64,000 nucleotides of DNA from Apiospora phragmitis (GCA_038363925.1 JAQQWL010000008.1:806001-870000); one strand, 5' to 3'; shown: positions 33,214 to 45,065, counted from the first letter of the stretch. Notes: generated by a model not told the origin, from the letters alone. Numbers and translations are program-made.

Positions 33214-35175
33214 TCACAGCTTCTCGCTCGTCAGACACTTGCTCAGGCCCGAAATTATGGCCACGAGCGACTTAAAAATAAGCGTCAGCGTCCAGATGAC
33301 GCACTTGAAGGCGAAGCTGACGAGCTTCATGACGGTCCGCGTGCACCCAGGCAGCTTGTCCCGGTCCCGGACCTCGAGCTGCTTGCCCAGGCTGCTGGCC
33401 TGGCTCTCGAGGTCCAACTCGAACTCCTCGAACCGGTGCTTGCCCGCCTTGCCCTTTTTGTTCTTCTTATTTTTGTTATTTTTGCTGCTGTTGATGCCGC
33501 CGAGGTGCTCGTCGCTCGGGCGACCGCTCAGGCGGCTCATCAGGCTGTCCCGCAGGTGCGCCGATGAGGGCGCCTTGACCAGCGGCGGCGGCGGCGGCGG
33601 CGGCGGCTCGAACTGCTCGACGTGGGCCGAGTGGCGCTCGTCGAGGTTGGCAACGAGCATGAGGGCGCAGACGGCCACGTCGAGGATGTAGTAGGCCTCG
33701 ATGCGGCCGGCGACGGCCGTGTCGAGCTCGAGGTAGCCGTCGCCGGTGCCGTCGCGCGTCAGCTTGGCGAGGTGCTGCGGGCTCTCGATGTGCTCGACCA
33801 TGTACTCGGTGCGGCTCCAGGCCGGGTTGCGCTCGACCGTGACGCAAAAGGGCGTCGCGAGGGCCGGGTGCGCCAGGAAGTAGTTGCGGCTGTCCTCGTC
33901 CCAAACGAGGCGCGCGCACTCGCGCTCCGCGGCCGCGACGGCCGCGCTGTCGCCGGGCTTGTCCAGCGCCATCTTGGTCGCCGCCGACGGGTACAGCAGC
34001 GCCACCAGCCCGTCGTGGGGCGGCAGCCGGCGGGCCTCCTCCTCGAGCGTCGTGCTGATGGCCTCCTGCCACGTCCTGTTCTTGTCATGGGCCTCGCGCA
34101 GCGCCGCGAGGATGCCGCTCGGCCGGTCCGCGGCCGGGTCGCGCGCCTTGAACGGCTTGCTGGGGTCGTGCCGGCTCAACGTCACGTAGGCCGAGGCCGA
34201 CGTCGGGTTGATCTTGAGGTGGTACAGCCCCTGGCTCGTCGACGAGAGGTGGTAGATGGGCGCGTCCTTCTCCGACGTCAGCTTCATGCAGAACGTCCGG
34301 CCCTGGCTCGCCGACGCCTTCCACCCGTTCGCCGCCTTCCAGTAGTCCTTGAGGTCCTCGGTCGTGCTCACGGGCGGGATAACGGGCGGGTCTTGGTACC
34401 GCCGCGGGTTCGGCATCGTCGGCCACCTCTGCTGCTGCATCTGCGTCGAGCCCGCGCTCATGGGGCTGCGTACGGGACTCCGCACGGGCTGCTGCGGGTT
34501 CTGGCTCTCCGGCTGCTCCTCTTCATCCTGCTGTGGCGGGAAGCGTGACTGGCGGCTGATGACCTGCCTGGGTATATGCCGAGGACTCGTCTGGGTGGGG
34601 TAGTAGTCCTGCCGGTCGAACGGGAGGTTGTGGTCGTACTGCGGGAATATCGAGCGAAGGCCTGCTTCCGCCCCGTGCGAGTCGGGGTTTGATAATGATG
34701 ATGGTAACGGCTCCTGGTCCTCCTCCTCGTCTACGATAGGTCGCTTGGCGATGGAGCTCCTCGAGCGGTGGCTCTCATCCCGCACGAGCGTGCTGGTCCC
34801 GGAGTAGGCCGTATCTGTCCGCGGCGGCGCTTCAGAGACTGGGACCGTCTGCGAGACGGCAACGGCGGCGGGCGGCTCTTCTCGATATCTGCGAACCGCC
34901 TGGGAGGTGGGGGATGAATAAGGTCCTGGCCGCCCCCCTGATGCCGAGAGCGGCGAGCCGTCGATGACATACTGAGAGAGGTCGTTCTCCGGCGTCCGCC
35001 TTCCGTGGTGGTTCCGTGGCGGTGTCATCTCAAGTGAGGGACGTGGCTCCCGCGTGGATGATTGGGGAGTCTCTGCCCGAGGCCGAGGCGTTGTTTTCCT
35101 TGACGGCGGTTTCGTTGGATTTGTATTAGGGAACAGTGAGAACCCTCCAGTGGCGCCGGTCGATGGCGACGCCAT
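33214..35175 (-). CDS. Large conserved-looking protein of unknown function, C-terminal hydrophobic segment
   Basis: 653 aa, single exon, ATG at 35175 in good context. The first 270 residues are disordered and Pro/Ser/Arg/Gln-rich. The central region looks folded: DYWKAANGWKASASQGRTFC, YHLSSTSQGLYHLKINPTSA, a long helix with EEEARRLPPHDG, LVWDEDSRNYFLAHPALATP and EAYYILDVAVCALMLVANLD. A poly-Pro run, a Lys/Asn-rich patch and a C-terminal hydrophobic stretch (LVSFAFKCVIWTLTLIFKSL) follow, suggesting tail anchoring. Several filamentous ascomycetes carry similar proteins, sometimes mislabelled as acetylserotonin methyltransferase-like; no methyltransferase motif is visible. A 308-codon frame on the opposite strand is a GC-rich shadow. 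Confidence 0.75.
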   Translation of the reverse strand: MASPSTGATGGFSLFPNTNPTKPPSRKTTPRPRAETPQSSTREPRPSLEMTPPRNHHGRRTPENDLSQYVIDGSPLSASGGRPGPYSSPTSQAVRRYREEPPAAVAVSQTVPVSEAPPRTDTAYSGTSTLVRDESHRSRSSIAKRPIVDEEEDQEPLPSSLSNPDSHGAEAGLRSIFPQYDHNLPFDRQDYYPTQTSPRHIPRQVISRQSRFPPQQDEEEQPESQNPQQPVRSPVRSPMSAGSTQMQQQRWPTMPNPRRYQDPPVIPPVSTTEDLKDYWKAANGWKASASQGRTFCMKLTSEKDAPIYHLSSTSQGLYHLKINPTSASAYVTLSRHDPSKPFKARDPAADRPSGILAALREAHDKNRTWQEAISTTLEEEARRLPPHDGLVALLYPSAATKMALDKPGDSAAVAAAERECARLVWDEDSRNYFLAHPALATPFCVTVERNPAWSRTEYMVEHIESPQHLAKLTRDGTGDGYLELDTAVAGRIEAYYILDVAVCALMLVANLDERHSAHVEQFEPPPPPPPPLVKAPSSAHLRDSLMSRLSGRPSDEHLGGINSSKNNKNKKNKKGKAGKHRFEEFELDLESQASSLGKQLEVRDRDKLPGCTRTVMKLVSFAFKCVIWTLTLIFKSLVAIISGLSKCLTSEKL

Positions 35176-37175
35176 GTTACCGGCTATAAGCTACTCTTTT
35201 GTCTGTATCAAACAGAAATCCTTGTCTCGTGCTGCCCCGTGATACGTCTGGAGAAGGCAGAATTCTCCCAGTCTCAGATGCAGATGACCAACGGTCCGAA
35301 GATGTAAGGGAGGTGAATGTCACTATTATTGGGGCATGGCTTGGCTCTTCCCGGTATCTGGAATACAAGCATATGTCGGCGAGGCGAATGGGGACACGAG
35401 AGGTATCACAGCACATAAACCGTGCAGGAAAGAATCTGCAAAGAGAGAACCAACGACAATAGACCCGAATAAGGTCTGAGACCGAAGATATGAGAATAGC
35501 AACCGTTCTTCTATTTTGCTAAGTTTAGCCAAATTAAGCAAGGGGGTGGAAAGTATATACGACCGAGGAGAGAGCGCCGGGACAAGGACCAACACACGCC
35601 CGTATGCAGGCGCTGACTTGCCAGATCAGACCTACTATATCTCCGGCCCCTCCTCCGCAGTAGGCAAAGTAGGCCAGAACGCCCATCAGCGGCACTTGTA
35701 CGCGCTGGCGCCCATCATGAGTGGATGGGATGGTCGGTGGGAACCACGGTCTCGCAGGGGTTCTTTGTGTGTGTGTCGCTCGCTCGCATATCATTTTTCG
35801 TCCCCTAGCATGCAAGGTGCAGCAAATACTGACTAGACGACAAACAGGGAGAGAGGGGTTGACTGGCCTGGTCAGCAAATGGGAATTGATTTGCTCGGGG
35901 GACGAAAATAGCAGTGCAGGAAAGTCTCGCGCTTCTTGGTGCAATTTTTCTGTCGGTTGAAAGGCCGGCGGCTACGATGCTGTGATACGGGGGTTGATTG
36001 GCTTACACCATGCACGATCCCTGTCCCGAGGGTGTTGATGGTTGGTGGGCCTGAATAACATACTTCCGATATGCTCCAATTGGGCCCTGCCAGCGGCAAT
36101 GAAGATCACTAAGGCTCACCGTCTCAAACTCCCTCGTCCTTTGCTGCTGACAGAAATAACAGCGAGAAAGAGAAGAAAACAAGAAGATTGTGCACCCTGT
36201 GCTCACTCAAGCCAGTCTGATTGGCATCCCATGAGCGCCTCACAGACGGTCGGGCTGGAAGCTGGGCGGGTTTCTGCAAGCGATGAGAGGTCGCGCAGAG
36301 CGGTCACTTGCTATTCAATTGCCGATCATGTTCCGGATAGGTTGGCTGCATGCTGTGATAAGTTAATTTGAAGAGGGGATCTTGGAGCTGTGGTGGAAAA
36401 GGTTTATGAGATCGACCTGATGTTTGAGATATTGGGCAGACCAGGCTCTTTCTCTTCGCCCAAATGTGCAACTGGCCGATTCCTTGAGCCAGCGCGACTC
36501 GGTCAATGTTTGCTCGAGAAGTGCAACTCGGGACGTATTGGAAGCGAGTGCCAGCATGGTTGTTGTCGCATGCCAGGAACGGACGACGCTGTTGTTTAGG
36601 CACTACTAAGCGGCAAATCAAACGCTGCGATTGGGATGATCCAATCAGAGGGCACCTGGACACCTGGATCTTGCCTTGCCCTGGTCGAAGCTTCAGTTGC
36701 TCATGTTGGCATAGTTGCTTATCTTGGCTCTACGTAGGTACAGTAGTAACGGGTTATTCTATATACATACCTCGATTGTCCTGATAAAACAACAACAACG
36801 AATAGCGCGATATCTTGAAAATATGGCAAGGTTCGGTTCCCGAGGAAGTCAAGTATCGGTTACTGACCCCGTCAGTGGTCACGGCCAAGATAACATAACG
36901 GCCGCTAATTGCCCCGCTCGCTCCGATACTCGGATACCCGAGATCCACGAGATTATGCCGGCTCGATGCACGCTCAAGATGCCTGATACGTATAATGGAG
37001 TAGTTCGGCTCCAATGAGCCAAACACAGCATCGTCTGCTTCTGCTGGTTGAGTGATGTAAATCTGGCCAACTGATATTAATAACGTAGCCCCAGTCGTAA
37101 CGGGGAGAGATCGAAGCTCAACCTGACCCTCGCTCCCGAGAACGCAGAAAGCCATCTATTGGCCAAAAAAAAGCA
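35176..37175. other. Intergenic, about 2 kb
   Basis: Short frames on both strands (35199-37155) have no motif or codon pattern to support them. Promoters of both flanking genes lie here. Confidence 0.4.
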
Positions 37176-38378
37176 ATGTCACACATAGTTGTACTTGGGT
37201 AAGCCAGTAACCCCAGACCAGCCAATAAGAAGATCGCCCTGACTGAGACAATCCAGAGCCGGTGTCATCGGGCTTAGCTCCGCCCTCCAAATCCAATCGC
37301 AGGGACATCAAGTCACAATTATCGCTAGAGATTTCCCAGGTCCCTTTGAGACGGTAGATCCTAGACTACAGATAGACTACACATCCCCATGGGGTGGCGC
37401 ACACAATCGTTGGGTTCCGCCAACAAATGCTACGGAAGAGCGTGAACATGCCATGGCACTTCGCACTTTCGCCCGCATGAGGGAGCTCTGTAGGAACTAT
37501 CCCGCCGCCGGAATCACTTTCATGCCAGGTATAGAGTACCTGGAAGCCCCAAGCCCTGCATATCAGGAGCTCAACGCCGAGAAGGCCAAAATTCTGGGTA
37601 TGGAAGGATTCCGGTTGCTGAAGCCAGCTGAATTGCCAGATGACAAGGTGAAAATGGGATTTGAGTACAACAGCTGGTGTGTAAATCCTATGGTATACTG
37701 TAGCTTCCTGTTGCGGCGGTTTGGGTATCTTGGGGGTAAGGTCGTCAAAAAGGAAGTGCGGAGTCCAGTCGAGATCTTCGAGATGAGGGAGTCGGGGAGG
37801 GTTGATGCCGTGATTAATGCTTCCGGCATTGGATTCGGTGATCCTGATGTATTCATCACGAGAGGTTCGTCCCGGAAGCTGCATACCTTTCTCAGACAAC
37901 TTGACCATCTACGATACTAACTGCCTACTGTCGACCAGGTCAAACGTGCCTTGTGGCAAACTTGTGCCCAGCAACCGTCACTCGACAGAATGCCGATGGT
38001 TCATGGTCCTTCTCTGTGCCGCGCAACTTCGATGGTGGCACCATCATTGGAGGAACGAAGGAGCCCAACAACTGGGATCCGAACCCATCGCCCGAGGTAA
38101 GGGCTGCGTTGCTTCAAAACTTTGCAGGAACATATCCCCAGATACTTGCCAAGGATAATGAATACCAAGTCATTGCCGACATTGTTGGGAGGCGACCGAC
38201 TCGAAAGAATGGAATGCGGCTAGAGAAAGAGCTCACGGGGGATGGCAAGTGCATCATACATGCATATGGTCCTGGAGGAAGGGGCTACGAGCTAAGCTGG
38301 GGCGTGAGTGAAGCTGTGGCGGGCTTGCTATCTGGACATCTGGGACTTGCGTCTCAAAACCAGAGGCCCAAATTGTAG
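37176..38378 (+). CDS. D-amino-acid oxidase
   Basis: FAD enzyme oxidatively deaminating D-amino acids, producing H2O2, usually peroxisomal. Exons 37176-37198, 37257-37864, 37939-38378 (356 aa). The tiny first exon encodes MSHIVVLG, and splicing reconstitutes the FAD motif VVLGAGVIGLSSAL. Also visible: DYTSPWGGAHNRW (conserved FAD/substrate loop), INASGIGFGDPDV, VANLCPATVTRQ, and the family signature IIHAYGPGGRGYELSWGVS (final Ala replaced by Ser). It ends in PKL, a weak PTS1-like tripeptide. D-aspartate oxidase, a close relative, cannot be excluded by eye. Intact. Confidence 0.92.
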
Positions 38379-38779
38379 GTGAGTGTATTTCATGGAAGAG
38401 AAGATCGGCATATGCCTATATTGAGAAGGTACAGTAGTTGCGAAAGTTTCAGGTGGTCAACAACCACATATCTTATACACACATGTTAGGAAGGCATGCA
38501 GATCTAGAAAGACAGAGCTGGTCTCTCCTGCATAGGTAGTTATTGCGTCCGTCAAACTGTATCAGTCAAGTGCCCTTGCAAACCAGAATACTTCAAATTG
38601 GTTGACCATGGTCTGTACATCTCTCTTTTCTCTGCAGGCTCTTCTGTGATCACCCGAATCTCTTGAACACGATCGGCTGTCAATTGTCACTTGCTCATCT
38701 CGCTCATTGGCCCATACCCGCCATATTCACGCTCGTTTCTACCCAGCTTTACCACAAGACTGCACTTGCACTAACGACC
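38379..38779. other. Intergenic
   Basis: Promoter of the Cyanovirin-N-like gene; no other feature. Confidence 0.4.
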
Positions 38780-39445
38780 ATGCTGCGTCACGTCGCCTTC
38801 GTTTTCCTCTTGGTATTGGGACAGGCTCTCGCCAACTCCTACCTCAACTTCTGTGACCTTCTCACCTACGGCTATACTAGCGAGGGCTTTGTCATCGCAG
38901 CGGAATGTGGCGATAGCAACGTACCTGGCTGCCAGGAACTCAATATTGGCCGATGCTTCGCCAACAACCAGGGCAGACTGGTTGCGGCCGGAAACGGGTA
39001 ACCCTTCCCACTTCTAATTTGACCGTTGTGGTATATATACTCACTGATATATCGCATGTGATGCAGAACCGGCGGCTTCGACACCTCCTGCACAGGATGC
39101 ACTATGGCCACGTCCAAGAGCAACACGTCGACTTATGGCACTCTGAGTTGCCAATGCCTATATTCCGCGGCCAACCACACAGTCGCCATCACTTCGATCA
39201 AGACAGGTGAGATGAACACTCGAGGCACTCCTCGTATCAGGGTACAAGAAGGATACTGACATCAGCAAACCCAAGACGGCTTGATCAGTTTCGATGCTAA
39301 CCTCGGCATGCTGTGCGGTATCGGCAATGGCCTTGCCGTTCAATCGGATGAATGCCCACAAGCTGCCAGCCGACGGGCCAACCATGTTCGAGAGCGGCAA
39401 ATCAGACGTAGCCTCCGGGGCTTTCCAGCCTGGCGTGGCGTTTGA
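38780..39445 (+). CDS. Secreted Cyanovirin-N-homology (CVNH)-like protein
   Basis: Signal peptide MLRHVAFVFLLVLGQALA, then a CVNH-like repeat: strand with NFC, FVIAAECGD, CQELNIGRCFANNQGRLVAA, a second repeat GGFDTSCTGC, YGTLSCQCL, HTVAITSIKT and DGLISFDANLGMLC. CVNH domains bind oligomannose in bacteria and fungi; fungal secreted ones are of unclear role. Exons 38780-38997, 39067-39206, 39276-39445. For the last junction I use the AG at 39275, 15 nt after a TACTGAC branch point, rather than the AG at 39265 (only 5 nt after it). The final 40 residues do not look like CVNH, so the 3' end is uncertain (an indel or another intron is possible). Confidence 0.6.
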
Positions 39446-40243
39446 GTCGAGCATACGGAAGAGCGGATGTTTCCAGCCCGTTGCCACTCGAGTCAACTGT
39501 TGCTGGTAATACCAATGCTATCCATTTCAGCAGAGAATATTGACGGAATGGATAATATGATTATGTTGTTCTAATTGGGAGGGTATTGATGTGGGACGAG
39601 GACTGAACTTAGCATTGCACATCCGCCATACTGTGCGGTTAATCTTCGTGGAGGATATGGGATATCGGAAGGAGTTGTTCTTTATGATTTGTCAAACTGT
39701 CTCGACACGGCCTTTTAAATACATAGATAATGACACATTGGGTTGCGTTTATTTGCATTGCCTGGGCCGGATGCCATAGCTATGATGACTGCTGAAGCCC
39801 TTGGGCTAAATAGTTTTCATCATAGATGATACTGATCGACCTCATGTGCCCATCAAGTGCAAGATAGCATTATGCATCGGATCATAACTCATGTAAAGCA
39901 ATAGTCGTTGACATTAGTTGAGAACTATTATTTCACCCATGCTCCCATGTGGTACGTAGTAATATATTTCCTAACGGCTCCAGAACGAAAAACTGTAGAT
40001 GACCACTGTAAATGGATGCTTCGTCCTTGGAGCCGGCTGGACGTCCTAGAGGAACAAGAGCCCATCTATTTCTTCTCCGTTCTTGCCCAGTCACCTTTTC
40101 CACATGCACCAATGTCAAGAGTAATAGGGCCAAGGGAGTACGAAGATGGGTTTGGAGCTCAGTTCTCTGTCCGGTCGAAGTGAAGTACAACATAAGTTTC
40201 CATCGTTTTGATCTCGGGTCCTGGAGGTTGATCTGGTACTTAC
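39446..40243. other. Intergenic
   Basis: No supported gene; may hold a further exon of the minus-strand Asn/Gly-rich ORF. Confidence 0.35.
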
Positions 40244-40483
40244 AGGCACAAGGAAGAGCCCCGAAGATTTCCCGGTGTTTGCCTGGTTCACCGCGGCATT
40301 TGCGCCTTGGCCGCCGCCCACGGGGAACATTCCCTGGACGTTGTTGCCTTGTGGGCTATTATTGGGGTTGGAGGGCTGGGCGGCGTTGGTGCCGCCCTAG
40401 GCAGGTACTTGACCGTTTCCGTTGCCACCCATACTACCGCCGTTATTGCCGTTGCTGGGCTGGCCGGCACCGCTGCCGCCCAT
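40244..40483 (-). pseudogene. Small Gly/Asn/Gln-rich ORF with an in-frame TAG
   Basis: An 80-codon exon with ATG at 40483 in an ideal CCGCCATGGGC context. Composition is strikingly biased (Gly, Asn, Gln, Ala, Ser, Pro): MGGSGAGQPSNGNNGG, then stop, then GGTNAAQPSNPNNSPQGNN, VGGGQGANAAVNQANTG, ending LFLVP at a consensus GTAAGT donor (40243). The bias continues in the same frame on both sides of the TAG (40397-40399), so this is a substitution, most simply CAG to TAG. The downstream exon was not found. Function unknown; such repeats occur in small secreted or stress-induced fungal proteins. Confidence 0.42.
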
Positions 40484-41553
40484 GGCGGGAGGGTATGATA
40501 AACAGCTTCATGATTGCAATGAGAGCGAGTGTAGAATAAGTAAGTGTCTGGTGAATGGGAAAGAGTGAGAAAAGCAAATCCGAGAACCAGCGGATATCAA
40601 AGACAGGAGCTAGCAACAGTGAGTGGAATACCGAGGGAGTGATTGGTCTTATAGAAGAAAGGAGGTGCAACGGGAACTGCTGCTGGACTATGGATGGCCG
40701 AAAGACGAGACTTGAGAAGAATCAAGCTGAGCTTCTTGTTGTTCTTATATACCTACCTGTGTATGCCTCACGGCAGGGGGAGAACTTTAACGCCAGGTTC
40801 CGTTGGAGAAAAGGGGCAAGTTTACTACCCCTTATGGGATCCTAGCGTGCAGTCAGTAGTGAATCGCATCTGCTTTTCAGCTACTGCAGCACCCTGCGTA
40901 TTCCTAATTGGAGCGTATGCAGTATCTTTCTGCCCAGACAAAAAAAGAATTGACGTGAATGTATGCTTCTGTGGCTTGCGGGTGCGACGGCTATGCTGCT
41001 GCCAATGTATATTGCATTTGTGATATCATCCATCCTCTGTACGAGGGGCCTGATCCTTGGAACGAATAAGTCGATTGGCTCAGTAAAATTACAACCTCGT
41101 GCCGTCTCATCCAAGCGCGACACACGAAAGAGTAGGACGAAAGATGCCATTCGTACTTTATCCGCGAGTAAACTGGATGATAGCACGTTGCATCCGAACT
41201 TGGATGGTGTTCTGAGACAGTATTGAGCTTGGGCTTCTTTGGTCTTGTATGTTCCAGTATCTCGGCAACCGCTCCACCGTTTTCTCTGTTTCGTACCAGC
41301 CACTATCACGAAGTCAGACCGGCTAACCGGCGAGACTTCACTTCTTATATCTCTCGGCAAATTGGTCATGTGCAAAGACAGCATCTGCATTCTATCCCAG
41401 GGGAAACAACCATTAGACTAACAAGATATGCGTTGGTCTGCACCCCCCAACCCGCAGCCCCCCTACCCCCTGAGTCTCACGTGAACAACTGTGCGCCCAG
41501 CCACAGCCCAGAACAACCCAGATAGCTTGAGCGCGTCTCTCTCTCTCTCTCTC
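40484..41553. other. Intergenic, with a short CT microsatellite
   Basis: About 1.1 kb without a supported gene. A (CT)n tract lies at about 41537-41555, just outside the next stop. Confidence 0.4.
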
Positions 41554-42101
41554 TCACGTCAGGGCCGCCGGTGACAACCAGGGCTGACACCTGCCCTTGT
41601 CGCAGTACCCGCTGCAGCACTCACCGAGCTCGGCGCCCGTTCTAGGGTTAACACACGTGATCCACGTCGGGACGCAGGTCCCGGAACAAGTGACGCCGAC
41701 GACGGGCTGGGGCGGCCCGACGAGGATCTGCTGCAGCCCGCGGCTGTCGATGCCGTTGACGAGCGCCACCTTGCCGGGCGTGCGGAAGGTGCACTGCTTC
41801 TGCGCCGTGAAGTCGGGCGCGTCAATGTAGTTTACGGTCATGGCGTTGTCTGCGTAAAGTGTTTCGGTTGTGGATTAGTAAACGACAGCTAGAGAAGGTT
41901 ATTATCCAGGACGTTCAGAGAGGGATCCATACTGGTCAGATGCTCGCGGCCGTCGGCTGGGAGCCTCATTGGGTACTGGCCATCAGCGCTATGGAAGACC
42001 AGAGTAAGGAGCTGTGGCCATGAACTCTCGGGCTCCAGTGGATGAGCGAGCATGCCATTTGCGAGGCCAAGGCTCAGTGGTACATAGAATGAGGCTTTCA
42101 T
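41554..42101 (-). CDS. Small cysteine-rich secreted protein (effector-like)
   Basis: 154 aa from two exons (41933-42101 and 41554-41849; intron 41850-41932 with TTTACTAATCC branch region). Signal peptide MKASFYVPLSLGLANGMLA, a propeptide-like stretch HPLEPESSWPQ, then a C-terminal cysteine-rich region: QKQCTF, VGVTCSGTCVP, WITCVNP, GECCSGYCDKGRCQ. Spacing of the last cysteines resembles knottin-type folds, but no family is recognised. An in-frame ATG at 42167 would bury the signal peptide, so 42101 is preferred. Whether it acts on hosts, competitors or the wall cannot be told. Confidence 0.72.
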
Positions 42102-43425
42102 GATGATATCTCTATGCGAGGAAAATAATGCCTTGGTGAACACTGAAAGGTTTTGCTTAATTATCAAAGCTTAGTGAGCAGAAGTACACTCACTGCCTCG
42201 CAGGACGGGGCGATAGGTTGCCCATTCTATGGTCGGTCATGTCTTGTCCTTTACCTCTCTCTCTCTCTCTCTCTCCTGGTCGCTTAGCGACAGTCTGCTA
42301 ACTGCATACTCGTGGCGTTCCTAATACTACATCAAGGTCTCTCTGCGGCTGTGGTTTTTCCATGCATCACGGCCAGACCATGCAGAGGTGAGCCGTTCTG
42401 GGGGATCTCGGCTCATAACCGATTACCAAGCCCGGGTAAATGTGAAGTCAATGGAACGGTCTCATCACGATAAGATGACTGCGTAGGGGATTCAATACGA
42501 CGCTCCAGGCATATATGTGTCTTTTTCGCCCAATCGCGTAAGTTTCTTGAGTGGCGGCAGAATTGTAGGGCGTAATCGCAAGACTTGGGTGTCCCTCTAC
42601 ATCCCAAGACTTACAGATAGCAATTGCTAGAGTCCGGCCAGCCGGGGAGGAATCCCACGGAAACATCACCTGAGTGCTACCCTGTATCTGCAATCATCAC
42701 GTGCTCGTTAGATTCTGGAAAGGGGGCCCCTGGAAGAAGATCAGAGTCAACATTGGACGTTGGTGGTATCCAATGGCTCAGTTTGGTGCACGTTTCCTCC
42801 CCTTTAAACCCCATCCAAATCCGCCATCTCAAGATTGTAGGCCAGGCCCGATTCCAGGACGGGCTCGCCATTGCGCGAGGATGTAATGGGTCTAGCACAC
42901 CAATCGCTGTATCTCCTGCTTGCCTCTACCTTTTATGGCCTTTATCACCCCTCGTGCCTGCAGCTCGCTACATCGCTCATATTGACCTTGCACAGGAACG
43001 TAACCGGATTTCCGCGTGACTTCTCAGCCCCGGCCAGAATGAAATAGATATCAAAATCAGCCCTACACCCATGTAAGTGTTCATGCGTCTCGAGGGTGTA
43101 AGGCACAGGTCTTACTTTCGACACGATGTGAAAAAGGCAGGTTGAGCCGGATACCTTTGAATGTATATATTTTGAATTTCCAATCCTTTCCGTGAAACAC
43201 AACCACCAGCACTGACTCTAATGCGCGCGGAAGACAGTACCCCTTTTACCATCATCTATGGAACGACACGAGGCAATGGCACCAGTCTGGTCACCACGAT
43301 TCGGACTGTTACACTAACATAAGAGAACTCTTTTATGGTGCAACTAGCGTGCGGTATCTTTTTACACTCTATGACCTTGTGGCTTTCCTCTCCCATCATA
43401 ATTAGCAATGTCTAACACAGAATCC
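42102..43425. other. Intergenic, about 1.3 kb
   Basis: A second (CT)n tract at about 42257-42274. No coding sequence supported. Confidence 0.4.
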
Positions 43426-45065
43426 TTAGAAGTTTCGGCTCATGTCAGCCCTGATTCTCTGGTAGTCTAGCAGGCCCTCAATGCTGCCGACGGCGCTGAT
43501 CGCAATATCCTGGTCCCAGAGCTTGCGGTTGGCGAACCTCATAACATCCTTCTCGGTGACGAGGTCGATGGTGCGCTCGATCTCACCGGGGGTCATGCGG
43601 CGTCCAGTGGTGACGAGCTGGCGGCCAATATCCTCAGCGACAGCTGATGTGCTGTCGAGAGACAGAAGGATGGAGGCCTTCAGTTGAGCCTTAGCACGCT
43701 CAACCTCGGACTCGGTGACGTTGTTGGAAAGACGGGACCATTCTCGGAGAGCGAAGTGGACCAGGTCATCGAGGCGGGTAAGCTTGTCGGAGACGAGGTA
43801 GATACCCCAAAGACTGCGTAAGTTAGTATCGAGTTTGCCGTAAACAGTGCAGAAACTTCGACTCACCCAGTATCGCTGTAGCTAGTAGAGAAGCTCATGA
43901 AGCTGTTGGCCAGGTCGTTGGAGTGAACAAAGCCGCTAAGCTTACTGCCCTGGTGGGGAGCGCTGCCCATAGCCTTGTCGTAGTTGCCAACAATGGCCTG
44001 AGTGACGAGAGCAGTGAAGTAGTCCTCGTCGCTCCAGCTCACACCCTCAACGGCAATGGCGATGTGAGCAGCGGGTATGGTATCGTCACGAACTCGCAGG
44101 TCGGAACCAATGAACTGGGGCTTTTGCTTGGACTGCAGGTAGGCAGAGTTCTGGGGAGAAGTCGTGGGAAGACCGGAGAAGTGCTTCTCAGCAAGATCGA
44201 CAAGCTGCTCGTGGGGAACACCACCAGCACCAACCAGGACCATACGGTCAGCGGTGTAGTTGTTCTTGATGTAGCTGGTCAATTCGGTCCGGGTGATATC
44301 AAGGATGTTCTGGCGAGGGCCGAGGATTGTGCGGCCGAGGGGCTGGTGTTGGTAAGCGGTAGCATGGAGGTGGTCGAAGACAACCTCGTCAAGCTGCTTC
44401 TCGACTTCCTCGGACTCGCGCAGGATCACATCGCGTTCCCGCTCAATTGCGGACTGCTCGAGCTTGGAGTTTTGGAGGATATCGGCGAGGATATCGACGC
44501 TTTGGGGCACATCGGCGTTGAAAGCTCGGGAGAAGTAGACGGTGTTTTCACGCTGTGTCGATGTCAGCCTGAGCCCTTTAAAGCTACCCACAACACCGCT
44601 TCGGATGTTCTCGGCAATTGAGCAACTATACGCACCGAGGTGTAGGCATTGAGGTGACCGCCCATGTTCTCGATCTCGAGCTCCAATTGGTGTTGCGTTC
44701 GCTTCGAGGTGCCCTGTGACAAATGTTAACATGCTTGGGCTTGAAGACTAGGAGGCTCAGCTCGGGCAAGCGGGTTATCGAACCTTGAAGGCAAGGTGCT
44801 CCAGGAAGTGTGCGGTGCCATTGTTCTCGTTGGTCTCGCTTCGCGAACCAGCATCTATCCATACACCGACAGTAGATGTGGAAGCGTAGGGGGAGTGTTC
44901 GGTTGCGACGGTGAGGCCATTCTTGAGCGTCGTTGTTTGTGTCTTTGCGCCAATTGGGGAGGAGACGGGGGTAGCGAAACCACGCTTCAGAGGCCGGAAT
45001 GCAGAAGGGGCAGCCCGGCTGCGAATCCCCTGGGCGAGGTTCAATGCGAATCTCCGGGAGGCCAT
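43426..45065 (-). CDS. pep: Mitochondrial processing peptidase beta subunit / complex III core protein 1
   Basis: M16 metallopeptidase that cleaves matrix presequences; in Neurospora the same protein is core I of the cytochrome bc1 complex. Exons: 44784-45065, 44636-44713, 43867-44552, 43426-43813; 477 aa, all junctions in phase. Presequence [18 protein letters not shown]; zinc motif [11 protein letters not shown] (H-x-x-E-H) with the distal Glu in [66 protein letters not shown] and C-terminal [16 protein letters not shown]. Similarity to the Neurospora protein runs end to end. Intact. Confidence 0.97.

Noticed and set aside
33622..34548. 308-codon plus-strand open frame
   Set aside because: Arg/Gly/Ala-biased translation opposite the GC-rich 653-aa gene; typical antisense shadow without motifs.
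36304..37155. Minus-strand frames of 100-130 codons upstream of the D-amino-acid oxidase
   Set aside because: No motifs and random-like composition; region is better read as promoter sequence.
40397..40440. Short intron removing the TAG in the Asn/Gly-rich ORF
   Set aside because: The only candidate is 41 nt, too short, and shifts the frame out of the biased composition.
40881..41390. 169-codon minus-strand frame
   Set aside because: No signal peptide, motif or splice structure; composition not coding-like.
41537..42274. (CT)n tracts as possible mobile-element borders
   Set aside because: Simple microsatellites without terminal repeats or coding remnants nearby.
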